25,708 bases of DNA, taken from the NCBI GenBank assembly GCA_041481445.1, contig JBGPBV010000098.1, forward strand, positions 1 to 25,708. The letters run 5' to 3'. The translations under genes and the position numbers were made by a program. This DNA comes from AA29 sp041481445 (GTDB lineage Bacteria > Acidobacteriota > Vicinamibacteria > Fen-336). Below the pieces are notes generated by a model. The model did no database searches. It had not been told where the DNA came from and saw only the letters and a list, made by a program, of their open reading frames with translations. Each line of letters starts with the position of its first letter. Within the stretch, counting starts at the first letter, position 1. This document shows, piece by piece, positions 9,262-16,532 of this stretch.

Positions 9262-10926
9262 TCAGCCGCGGGTGAACAGCCGCTTGATGAGGCCGCCCTT
9301 GGCCGGGCCGGCCTCCGGCTCGTGCTCCGTCATCGCGTCGAGCTGGGCCCGGACCTCCGCGTTGTCGGGGAGCAGCTCGACCGCCTTGCGAAGCATGTGC
9401 GTGGCGCGCGCCTTGAGGCCCTGGTCGCGGTAGATCTGGGCGAGCAGGAGGCAGGCCTCGGCGTGGGCGGGGTTCTCCTTCACGACCTCGATCAGCAGCT
9501 CCTCGCCCTGCTTGATCCAGTTCACGTTCTTCATGTACGCCCGCGCGAGCAGGACGCGACCCTCCTCGCGGGGTTTGCCCCTGGCGCGCAGGACGGCCGG
9601 CTCCAGGACCTGGATGGCGTCCCAGTACATCTCGCTCGTGAGCAGCTTCGACGCGCGCTTGATGGCGACGGCGGCTTCGCGGGCCTCCGCTTCCGGATCC
9701 GGCGGGGCCGCCGCCACCGCGGGGGCGGGAGCGCTCGCCGCCGCCCCCGCCGCGGGCGCGATCTGGCTCTCGTACTTGGCGCGGATGCGGGGGTTGCGCA
9801 GGACCTCGTAGGCCTCGCCGAGGCGGACGAAGATGGCCTCGATCTTGTCGCGCAGGTCGGCCAGGGCCGGGTCGTGGTGGACGTCGGGATGGAACCGGCG
9901 GGCCAGACGGAAGTACGCCTCCTTCACCTGCGCGTCCGTGGACGCGCGCTCCAGGCCCAGGACGTCGAAGTGCGTCCGGTGCTTGAGGGCGGCGAAGGCC
10001 TCCAGGATCTCCATGCGCCGGGGATCGTCCTGCGCGGTCACGGCGTGGGCGGCGGCCTGGGCGGCCGCCTCCGCCGCCGACGGCGGCGGGGGCAGGGGGG
10101 CGGGCGCGGGCTCCTTGACCGGCATCGCCTCCAGGCCGACCGACTGCGGCTTCGCGCGCGCGGCCGCTCCCGCCGGCTTTGGCTTGGGCGGCAGCGGGAG
10201 GAACTCGATCATCCCCGTGGAGAGCAGCGCGAACAGGCTGCGGTGCGTCTCCTCGCGCGGCAAGTCGATCATGGCCACGACCTCGCGCGCGCTGAGGGTC
10301 CCGTCCACCCGCGAGAGGACGAAGCCGTCGGCCGGCGTCAGCGTGACACGCTGGAATCGCAGGAGCGGATCCGTGGCCAGGCCGAGGACGCGGTCGATGT
10401 CGCCCAGGCAGTAGCGCACCACGTCGGGGTCGGTGACGGAGCGGGCGGCGTCCAGGATCAGCTCGCCGGTCGAGACCTTGAGGGTCAGCTCGCTGGTGGC
10501 GTGCTTGAGCGCGGTGTCGACCGCCACCGGCTCGGAGTCGTCCTCCGGCACGAACTCGTAGGTGCCGTCGTTCCACGAGAACACCTTGCCCAGGATCTCG
10601 TGGACGTGGAGGGCGAGCGCGTCCTCGACCTGGTCCGGGGCGAGCAGGCCCATCTCGATGAGGACGGCCGCCAGCTTCTTGCCGTCACGCAGGGCGAAGC
10701 CGACCGCGCGCTTGAGGTCGGCCGCGCTGAGGCGGCCGTGACGGACGAGCACGTCGCCCATCCGGTCGTCGCGGACGTTGGTATCGGCGTGGACGATGTG
10801 GCCCTTGCGGAAGCGGAAGCCCCGGCGGTCGGGGCCGCGGCTGAGGGTCAGCATGCCGGACTTGCGGCCCACGTAGAGCTCACGCAGCAGGCCCGGCAGG
10901 ACTCCTTCTCCCAGGGCTCCGTTCAT
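9262..10926 (-). CDS. DUF4388 (PATAN)-DnaJ-TPR multidomain protein
   Basis: 554 aa, cytosolic. Domains in order: a DUF4388/PATAN-like region (about 5-130, with GLLRELYVGRKSGMLTLSRG and RFRKGHIVHAD), a second helical/beta segment to about 245, an Ala/Pro-rich linker (about 245-300), a J domain (about 318-387) with an intact HPD motif at 346-348, another Ala/Pro linker, and TPR-like helices (about 415-535). PATAN domains occur in bacterial signalling proteins, and the HPD motif predicts stimulation of a DnaK-type Hsp70. Together they suggest a chaperone-linked scaffold or regulator; the partner is unknown. The frame extends 33 codons upstream, but ATG 10926 fits the domain start and has GGGTGAG just before it. 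A TATACT box lies 30 bases further up. Confidence 0.82.
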   Translation of the reverse strand: MNGALGEGVLPGLLRELYVGRKSGMLTLSRGPDRRGFRFRKGHIVHADTNVRDDRMGDVLVRHGRLSAADLKRAVGFALRDGKKLAAVLIEMGLLAPDQVEDALALHVHEILGKVFSWNDGTYEFVPEDDSEPVAVDTALKHATSELTLKVSTGELILDAARSVTDPDVVRYCLGDIDRVLGLATDPLLRFQRVTLTPADGFVLSRVDGTLSAREVVAMIDLPREETHRSLFALLSTGMIEFLPLPPKPKPAGAAARAKPQSVGLEAMPVKEPAPAPLPPPPSAAEAAAQAAAHAVTAQDDPRRMEILEAFAALKHRTHFDVLGLERASTDAQVKEAYFRLARRFHPDVHHDPALADLRDKIEAIFVRLGEAYEVLRNPRIRAKYESQIAPAAGAAASAPAPAVAAAPPDPEAEAREAAVAIKRASKLLTSEMYWDAIQVLEPAVLRARGKPREEGRVLLARAYMKNVNWIKQGEELLIEVVKENPAHAEACLLLAQIYRDQGLKARATHMLRKAVELLPDNAEVRAQLDAMTEHEPEAGPAKGGLIKRLFTRG

Positions 10927-10956
10927 GCTCACCCGGCACAGGTTGGAGGGCGCCGA

Positions 10957-10962
10957 AGTATA
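10957..10962 (-). promoter_or_regulatory. -10 box (TATACT) of the DUF4388-DnaJ-TPR gene
   Basis: The - strand hexamer TATACT (10962-10957) matches 5/6 of the consensus in an otherwise GC-rich gap. The predicted start near 10950 gives a leader of about 24 bases. No clear -35 is visible. Confidence 0.4.
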
Positions 10963-11017
10963 GCAGCGGCCGGGGTGGACGGCGTGCGGACGGGCCCCAC
11001 CCGGAGGGGTGCCCACG

Positions 11018-11042
11018 TGTGACACGCGCGGAGACTGTCACA
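11018..11042. promoter_or_regulatory. inverted repeat in divergent intergenic region, operator candidate
   Basis: TGTGACA (11018-11024) and TGTCACA (11036-11042) are exact reverse complements separated by 11 bases. Each arm is also the core of a short local palindrome (GTGTGACAC and CTGTCACAG). The element lies between the divergent DUF4388-DnaJ-TPR and unknown-protein genes. It resembles a CRP half-site pair, but the spacing (15 bases between TGTGA and TCACA) is not that of CRP, which uses 6. Confidence 0.35.
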
Positions 11043-11117
11043 GGCGCGCGTGGCGGCAGCGGTTCAGGGGCGATCCTTGGCCCGGCTCACCCCGAGCACT
11101 TCTTTCACGAGGTCCGC

Positions 11118-11564
11118 ATGATGTCGTTGTCGCCCGTCCGACCGTTCCGGCCGTTCCGCCCCAGCGTCGCCGAGACCCAGGCTTCGAGGTCCCTCCTCCG
11201 GCTCACCGGCTTCCCGATCGGCGCCGTCGATACCTCGGCCCCGATCTCGTCCTGCGGCTATCTGGGCCGCCTGCGCCTCGGGCAGGCCGTGCTCCTGAGG
11301 CTCGAGGGCGTGGGGCTCCTTCGCGTGGGGGAGGTGACCCCCGTCGTGTCCGGAGGCATCGCCACCATGCGCCGGCTCTCGCTCTACGACTACGCCGTGG
11401 TCGGCACCGAGAGGGGCGAGGGCGTGCCGAGTGCCCAGGTCGTCTTCCTGGACGGCAGCCGCGCCTGGGTTCCTTTCGCCGCCCACGTGCCCTTCGGAGA
11501 CCCGCTCAACTGCGGGCTCACCGGCTTCGCCCCCGTCGGGCTCATCCGGGTCGAGGGCGACTAG
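11118..11564 (+). CDS. hypothetical protein, beta-rich, no recognised family
   Basis: 148 aa from ATG 11118, preceded by GAGG at modest spacing; a further ATG follows immediately at 11121. The frame is open to a GTG at 11019, but that segment overlaps the inverted repeat and looks non-coding. After a Pro/Arg/Phe repeat (RPFRPFRP) the protein is predicted as mostly short beta strands (GRLRLGQAVLLRLEGVGLL, AQVVFLDGSRAWVPF). There are two cysteines, no signal peptide and no membrane segment. I do not recognise it. Good GC3 and an intact frame support its being real. Its stop TAG shares CTAG with the stop of the opposing subtilase gene. It is divergent from the DUF4388-DnaJ-TPR gene, so a joint control region is possible. 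Confidence 0.6.
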   Translation: MMSLSPVRPFRPFRPSVAETQASRSLLRLTGFPIGAVDTSAPISSCGYLGRLRLGQAVLLRLEGVGLLRVGEVTPVVSGGIATMRRLSLYDYAVVGTERGEGVPSAQVVFLDGSRAWVPFAAHVPFGDPLNCGLTGFAPVGLIRVEGD

Positions 11565-12904
11565 GGCAGGTTGAGCCCGAGGCCCTTCAGGGCCAGGGCC
11601 GGACGCACCAGGCCGTTGCCGAACGTGTCGTCGCGCCCGGCGGCGCCCAGGTCCTCCGCCGTCTGCTCCATCGCCGCCTTGATGGCGACGGGATCGCGGA
11701 TTCCCTGCTGGTAGAGGAGCGCGGCCACCGCCGCGACGTGCGGAGTGGCCTGGCTGGTGCCGGTGACGAAGAAGTAGGCGAAGCTGTCGTAGATCCCGCG
11801 CTCGGCGAGATCGGGATCGAAGGTCTGCTGCAGGATCCCGTCCGGGCGGCCGTCGGGCAAGCCGTTCGGGCCGGTGTCGTCGCGGCGGAGGTCGCCCCCG
11901 GGAGCCACGAGGTCCAGCTCGGGCCCGAAGTTCGAGTAGGGCGCCTTGAGCTTGCGGCCGTCGATGGCGCCCACCGCGATCACGTTGGGCAGGGCGGCCG
12001 GAAAGCTGATGGTGCCCCGGCTGTCGTTGCCGGCGGCGGCCACGACGGTGATCCCGGCCGCCACCGCGCGGTCCACGGCCTGGCGGACCGTCTGCGACGT
12101 GCCGTCCCCGCCCAGGCTCATGTTGATGACCTTGACGTTCGCGTTGCGGGCCGCGAAGTCGATCCCTTCCGCGATGTCGAAGAAGCTGCCGTCGCCCGCG
12201 GCGTCGAGGACCTTCACCGGCATGATCGCGCAGCGGAAGGCCAGCCCGGCCACCCCTTCCACGTTGTCGGTGGCCTCCGCGATGGTGGAGGCCACGTGGG
12301 TGCCGTGGAAGTTGTCGTCGTTGGCGTGGTCGTCTTCGTTGATGAAGTCGTGTCCGGCCACGAAGACGGTGCCGCCGAAGTCGGGCGCCTTGCGATAGGG
12401 GCCGAAGTCCTCGTAGGCGACGCCGGTGTCGAGGACGGCCACCACGACCGAAGGGTCGCCCTTCTGGATGTCCCAGGTCCGCTCCGCGTCCAGCATCGTG
12501 AAGTTCCACTGCCGCGAGAAGCCGAGGTCGTTGGGGTGGAAGAAGGCGTGCACGGCCCCGTTGGGCTCGGCGTACTCGACCTCGGGCTGGCCGGAGAGGC
12601 GCCGCATGGCTTCGGAAGGAGAGAAGCCGGCGTCGAGGCTCACCAGGTAGCGGTTGCCGAAGGCGCTGCGCCGCACGCGCTCCGCCCCCGCCTGCCGGGC
12701 CAGGCGCGCCACGTCCCGGTCGTCGGCGTCGGCGCGGAACTGGACGATCAGCTCCTTCTCGAGGACGCGGATCCGCGGCGACTCGGGATCCGGAGGGCGC
12801 ACCGACGCGACGCGCCACGTGTCGCCCGCATGCACGGGACGGAACATCGGCGCGGCGAGGAGACAGGCGGCGATCCCGATGGAGGCGCGTGACGTGATCC
12901 GCAT
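11561..12904 (-). CDS. secreted S8 family serine peptidase (subtilase)
   Basis: 447 aa. A Sec signal peptide (basic start, then IGIAACLLAAPMFRPVHA) is followed by an inhibitor-I9-like propeptide (about 45-118, ending near VEYAEPN) and the subtilisin catalytic domain. The triad is Asp159 (VAVLDTGV), His200 (NFHGTHVAS) and Ser384 (TGTSQATPHVAA); oxyanion Asn293 lies in AAGNDS. It should be exported and self-activated by propeptide removal, acting as a broad extracellular endopeptidase; the true substrate is unknown. No C-terminal sorting domain is seen. A TTGACG-N17-TAGACT promoter places the transcript start at or next to the ATG, so the mRNA is probably leaderless. The stop shares CTAG with the convergent gene. 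Confidence 0.95.
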   Translation of the reverse strand: MRITSRASIGIAACLLAAPMFRPVHAGDTWRVASVRPPDPESPRIRVLEKELIVQFRADADDRDVARLARQAGAERVRRSAFGNRYLVSLDAGFSPSEAMRRLSGQPEVEYAEPNGAVHAFFHPNDLGFSRQWNFTMLDAERTWDIQKGDPSVVVAVLDTGVAYEDFGPYRKAPDFGGTVFVAGHDFINEDDHANDDNFHGTHVASTIAEATDNVEGVAGLAFRCAIMPVKVLDAAGDGSFFDIAEGIDFAARNANVKVINMSLGGDGTSQTVRQAVDRAVAAGITVVAAAGNDSRGTISFPAALPNVIAVGAIDGRKLKAPYSNFGPELDLVAPGGDLRRDDTGPNGLPDGRPDGILQQTFDPDLAERGIYDSFAYFFVTGTSQATPHVAAVAALLYQQGIRDPVAIKAAMEQTAEDLGAAGRDDTFGNGLVRPALALKGLGLNLP

Positions 12905-12910
12905 GGAGCG

Positions 12911-12939
12911 AGTCTAGGCGTGGGCGCCGGGGGCGTCAA
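12911..12939 (-). promoter_or_regulatory. sigma-70-type promoter for the subtilase gene
   Basis: The - strand carries TTGACG (12939-12934), exactly 17 bases, then TAGACT (12916-12911). The -35 matches 5/6 and the -10 4/6. The expected start point, 6-7 bases after the -10, is about 12904-12905, which coincides with the A of the ATG. The -35 overlaps the stop codon region of the upstream protease gene. Confidence 0.65.
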
Positions 12940-13739
12940 CGACGCACGGCGCGGAACACGAGAGCGCACGCGGCCACGCCCGCGACGAGGAACAGCAGGC
13001 CGGACAGGGCCTGCGGCTCGTCCACGGCCTCCGAGGCGGCGCCGGTCAGGAACACCGTCCCGAAGGTGATCGTGTTGAGCGTGGCATGGGCCAGGATCGA
13101 GGGCGCGAGCGACGCCGTGGCCAGCCGCAGCGCCCCCAGCCCCAGCCCGACCGCGAACGCGAAGGGAAGCCGGTAGAAGGTGAACGAGGCCCCGGCCCAG
13201 TCCACGTGGATGAGCGCGAACAGGGCGGCGGAGCCGAGCAGTCCGGCCGCCGCTCCCGCGCGCGCCAGCGAGGGGAGGACGATCCCGCGGAACAGCGTCT
13301 CCTCGCACAGGGCCGGCATCAGGGCGATGGTGGTCACGGAGAGCAGGCCCTCCTCGACGCTGCGGGGCCGCAGGGCCAGATGCAGGGCCCGGAAGCCGTC
13401 GAGGAACTCGTCCGGGGGGCGCCAGACCACGAACTGGACGTTCATGAGGCCGAGGCTCGCCGCCCAGAGGGTCGCCCCGGCGACGACGGCGAGAAGGACC
13501 ACCCTGCGCGAGACCGGGACGAGCGCCAGCCCCTGGGCCAGGGGCACCTGGGCGAGGGCGAGCATGACGAGGCCGGGTGCGGCGAGGAGCGCCTCCGCCG
13601 TGACCAGCGCGGGGCGGAGGCCGAAGCGCGCCATCAGGGCTCCGCCCTGCCACATGGCGGCCACGCCCACCATGACGGCGGCGACCGCCAGCGCGGGGTG
13701 CAAGGATGTGCGTCGCGGAGGGGACCCGCTGGCGACCAT
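12936..13739 (-). CDS. CPBP (CaaX/Abi) family intramembrane glutamic/metalloprotease
   Basis: 267 aa from ATG 13739. An upstream ATG at 13808 would add 23 residues but would run over both divergent promoter boxes, so the shorter form is preferred. It is a polytopic membrane protein with about 7-8 hydrophobic segments. CPBP motifs are EETLFRG (Glu146/Glu147, Arg151), FALIHVD (His178) and HATLN (His218, Asn222). Family members include CaaX-type prenyl proteases, bacteriocin-immunity and PrsW/MroQ-like proteases; the substrate cannot be read here. A GATAAT box (13754-13749) lies only 9 bases before the ATG, so its mRNA may also have almost no leader. The gene ends 31 bases before the subtilase start, in the same direction. 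Confidence 0.88.
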   Translation of the reverse strand: MVASGSPPRRTSLHPALAVAAVMVGVAAMWQGGALMARFGLRPALVTAEALLAAPGLVMLALAQVPLAQGLALVPVSRRVVLLAVVAGATLWAASLGLMNVQFVVWRPPDEFLDGFRALHLALRPRSVEEGLLSVTTIALMPALCEETLFRGIVLPSLARAGAAAGLLGSAALFALIHVDWAGASFTFYRLPFAFAVGLGLGALRLATASLAPSILAHATLNTITFGTVFLTGAASEAVDEPQALSGLLFLVAGVAACALVFRAVRR

Positions 13740-13787
13740 CGAAGAGGCATTATCCCCCACTGCGGCCGGACCGGCCGCCGCGCGCCG

Positions 13788-13815
13788 TTGGCGGTCGGCC
13801 GACGGCACGTATTAA
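13788..13815 (+). promoter_or_regulatory. cobB: promoter candidate for the sirtuin-radC-larC-metG run
   Basis: TTGGCG (13788-13793), a 16-base spacer, then TATTAA (13810-13815). An overlapping TAAGAT at 13813-13818 is an alternative -10. The predicted start near 13822 gives a leader of roughly 18 bases before ATG 13841. It is divergent from the GATAAT box of the CPBP protease gene about 55 bases away. Confidence 0.4.
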
Positions 13816-13840
13816 GATCGAGCTTTTGAGCGAACGAACG

Positions 13841-14590
13841 ATGGACGCCTCGGGAACGTACGCAGACGAGCGCGCGGAGACGGCGGCGCTTCGCCTGCGC
13901 CGGGCGCGCCGCCTGCTCGTCCTGACCGGGGCGGGAGTCTCCGCGGAGAGCGGCGTGCCCACCTTCCGGGGCCCGGGCGGCCTCTGGCGGAGCCACCGGC
14001 CGGAGGACCTGGCCACACCGGAAGCCTTCGCGCGCGATCCTGCCCTCGTGTGGGAGTGGTACGGGTGGCGCCGCGAGCTGATCGCTCCCCTCCGGCCCAA
14101 TGCCGCCCACCGCGCGCTGGCCCGGCTGGAGGCGCGGACTCCCGAGTTCCTCCTCGCCACCCAGAACGTCGACGGCCTCCACACCGCGGCCGGGAGCACC
14201 CGCCTGGTCGAGCTGCACGGCAGCGTCTGGCGGCTGCGCTGCACCGCCTGCGGTCGCGCCGAGGAGGACCGGCGCGTGCCGCTGCCGAGCCTCCCGCCGC
14301 GATGCGCCTGCGGAGCGCTCCTGCGGCCGGACGTCGTCTGGTTCGGCGAGGTGCTCCCGGAAGCGGCGGTGGCGCTGGCCTTCGAGGCGGCCCGGCAGGC
14401 CGACGTCGTCCTGGTGGTGGGGACGTCGGCGCTCGTGTATCCGGCGGCGGCCCTGCCCCAGGTCGCGCGCGCCGCCGGCGCCTTCGTCATCGAGGTCAAT
14501 CCGGAGCCCACCCCGCTGACCCCGATCGCCGACGTCTCGCTGCGCGGGGCGGCCGCGTCCCTGGTCCCCGCGATGGTGGAGGCGGCATGA
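13841..14590 (+). CDS. cobB: NAD-dependent protein deacylase, class III sirtuin
   Basis: 249 aa. It removes acyl groups from lysine using NAD+, releasing nicotinamide. NAD-site motifs are LTGAGVSAESGVPTFRG (from residue 28) and TQNVDGLH (108-114); catalytic His126 lies in VELHGSVW. Zinc is held by Cys134/Cys137 and Cys155/Cys157. Tyr74 and Arg77 (in WYGWRR) match the Tyr/Arg pair of SIRT5 and CobB that accepts succinyl or malonyl groups, so desuccinylation is likely as well as deacetylation. The frame is open upstream, but homology begins after ATG 13841; a TTG at 13826 is possible. Neither start has a clear SD. It overlaps radC by ATGA. Confidence 0.93.
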   Translation: MDASGTYADERAETAALRLRRARRLLVLTGAGVSAESGVPTFRGPGGLWRSHRPEDLATPEAFARDPALVWEWYGWRRELIAPLRPNAAHRALARLEARTPEFLLATQNVDGLHTAAGSTRLVELHGSVWRLRCTACGRAEEDRRVPLPSLPPRCACGALLRPDVVWFGEVLPEAAVALAFEAARQADVVLVVGTSALVYPAAALPQVARAAGAFVIEVNPEPTPLTPIADVSLRGAAASLVPAMVEAA

Positions 14591-15303
14591 GCTCGGCGTC
14601 CCGCGCCCGTGAGGCGGAGCCGGGGTGGGGCCGGCGGCGGCTGCTCGACCTTCCCGCCGAGGACCGCCCGCGGGAGCGGCTCCTGCGTCACGGAGCGGGC
14701 GCGCTCTCGAATCGCGAGCTCCTGGCCGTGGTGCTGGGCACCGGCACGCGGGGGGCGTCCGCGCTCGACGTGGCGACCTCCCTCCTGGACGCCGGCCTGC
14801 GCGGCCTGGCCGGACGCTCGGCGGGGGAGCTCCAGTCGGAGCGCGGGCTCGGGGGGGCGAAGGCGGCACGGGTGGCCGCCACCCTCGAGCTGGGGGCGCG
14901 GCTGGCCTCCGAGGGGCGTGGCGCCCTGCCGCCCCTGCGCACGCCCGCCGAGTCCGCGCGCTACCTCTTGCCGCGCTACGGCGCCCGGCCCGTCGAGACC
15001 TTCGGGATCCTCGCCCTGGACGTGCGCCACCGCCTCAAGCGCGAGGCCGTCATCTCCGTCGGCTGCCTCACCTCCTCCCTCGTGCATCCGCGCGAGGTGT
15101 TCCAGGAAGCGGTGGTCGCGCGCGCGGCCGCGCTCGTCCTCTTCCACAACCACCCTTCCGGGGACCCCGAGCCCTCCGCGGAGGACATCGCGCTCACGCG
15201 CCGGCTCGCCTCCGCGGGCACGCTCATGGGCATCGAGGTCCTCGACCACCTCGTGCTCGGGGCCGGACGCTTCGTCAGCCTCAAGGAGCGAGGGCTCCTG
15301 TGA
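14587..15303 (+). CDS. radC: RadC family protein (JAB/MPN metalloprotease fold)
   Basis: 238 aa, usual for the RadC/UPF0758 family. A helix-hairpin-helix-like region (about 35-108, RERLLRHGAGALSNRELLAV and LGGAKAARV) precedes the JAB domain. The JAMM motif is complete: HNHPSGDPEPSAED with His187, His189 and Asp200. Despite its name, a DNA-repair role is poorly supported in the literature; a DNA-associated metal-dependent hydrolase function is the inference. ATG 14587 overlaps the sirtuin stop (ATGA) and its own stop overlaps the larC GTG (GTGA), so the three are translationally coupled. No mobile-element context is seen, unlike many radC copies on islands. Confidence 0.95.
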   Translation: MSSASRAREAEPGWGRRRLLDLPAEDRPRERLLRHGAGALSNRELLAVVLGTGTRGASALDVATSLLDAGLRGLAGRSAGELQSERGLGGAKAARVAATLELGARLASEGRGALPPLRTPAESARYLLPRYGARPVETFGILALDVRHRLKREAVISVGCLTSSLVHPREVFQEAVVARAAALVLFHNHPSGDPEPSAEDIALTRRLASAGTLMGIEVLDHLVLGAGRFVSLKERGLL

Positions 15304-16532
15304 GCCGCGTCGCCTACTTCGATTGCGCCTCCGGCGCCTCGGGCGACATGGTCCTGGGCGCGCTCGTCGATCTCGGCCTGCCCCTGGATCGGCTGCGCGC
15401 GGAGCTGGCCAAGCTGCCGCTCGAGGGGTACCGGCTGGAAGCGCGGTCCGTGGACCGGGCGGGGATGAGGGCCACCAAGGTCGAGGTGGTGGTCGAGGCG
15501 GACGGCCATGACCACGATCACGGTCACGAAGAGGGCCACGGGCACGACCATCCGCATCGGCCCCTGAGCGAGATCCTCCGCATGATCGACGCGAGCACCC
15601 TCGACGCCACCGTCAAGGAGCGCGCGTCCGCGCTCTTCCGCCGGCTGGGGGAGGCGGAGGCGGCCGTTCACGGCATCGAGGTCGAGGACGTCGCCTTCCA
15701 CGAGGTCGGGGCGGTGGACTCGATCGTCGACGTGGTGGGCGCCATCATCGGCCTGGGATGGCTCGACGTGGATCGCTTCCTCGCCTCGCCGCTGAACGTG
15801 GGGTCGGGCACCGTGAAGATCGCGCACGGCGAGTACCCGGTCCCCCCCCCGGCCACCCTGCGCCTCGTCTCGGGTGTGCCCGTCTACGGCGACGGCAAGG
15901 GCGAGCTGCTCACGCCCACCGGCGCCCTCCTCGTGACCGCGCATGCCAGCGGGTACGGTCCGCTGCCGCCCCTGCGGCCGGAGGGCGTCGGCCACGGCGC
16001 GGGCGAGCGTGACACCCCCGGCCGCCCCAACGTGCTGCGCCTCATCGTCGGAGACGAGGTCGCGCTGGCGGAGGCACCCGCGGGCCGGGTCCTGGTGCTC
16101 GAGTCCGAGCTCGACGACATGTCGCCCCAGCTCTTCGGCCCCCTGCTGGACCGCCTGCTCGCCGCCGGCGCCCTCGACGCGTTCTACACGCCCGTACAGA
16201 TGAAGAAGGGACGCCCGGGAGTCCTGCTGACCGTGGTGGCGCCTCCCGAGAGGCGGACGACCATCGAGGAGCTGCTGTTCGCGGAGACCACGACCCTGGG
16301 CGTGCGCTGGCTGGAATGGGATCGGACGGTCCTGGAGCGGGAGACGGTCAGCGTGGAGACGGAGTTCGGGCCGGTCGCGGTGAAGGTGGCGCGGCGGGAG
16401 GGGCGCGTCTACAACGTGGCTCCCGAGTTCGACGATTGCCTGGCCCGCGCCCGTGCCGCCGGCCGGCCGGTCAAGGAGGTCTGGGGGATCACCCTCGCGG
16501 CGTACCACGCCCAGAAGGCGAAGGCGACGTGA
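15300..16532 (+). CDS. larC: nickel-pincer cofactor nickel insertase LarC
   Basis: 410 aa. LarC inserts nickel into pyridinium-3,5-bisthiocarboxylate mononucleotide, making the NPN cofactor of lactate racemase and related enzymes. The signature DCASGASGDMVLGALVDLG is at residues 8-26, the central FHEVGAVDSIVDVVGA follows, and SELDDMSPQ marks the C-terminal domain. A His/Asp-rich stretch (about 68-87, GHDHDHGHEEGHGHDHPH) is a plausible nickel store or loading site. In some LarC genes the two halves are joined by a programmed frameshift; here the frame is continuous. GTG start from overlap with radC; the next GTG (metG) overlaps its stop. larB, larE and larA are not in the window. Confidence 0.95.
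   Translation: MSRVAYFDCASGASGDMVLGALVDLGLPLDRLRAELAKLPLEGYRLEARSVDRAGMRATKVEVVVEADGHDHDHGHEEGHGHDHPHRPLSEILRMIDASTLDATVKERASALFRRLGEAEAAVHGIEVEDVAFHEVGAVDSIVDVVGAIIGLGWLDVDRFLASPLNVGSGTVKIAHGEYPVPPPATLRLVSGVPVYGDGKGELLTPTGALLVTAHASGYGPLPPLRPEGVGHGAGERDTPGRPNVLRLIVGDEVALAEAPAGRVLVLESELDDMSPQLFGPLLDRLLAAGALDAFYTPVQMKKGRPGVLLTVVAPPERRTTIEELLFAETTTLGVRWLEWDRTVLERETVSVETEFGPVAVKVARREGRVYNVAPEFDDCLARARAAGRPVKEVWGITLAAYHAQKAKAT

Noticed and set aside
9280..11022. Continuation of the + strand frame from 9112 antisense to the DUF4388-DnaJ-TPR gene
   Set aside because: Past about 9260 the translation becomes Arg/Gly/Val-rich shadow sequence, while the opposite strand has an intact HPD J domain.
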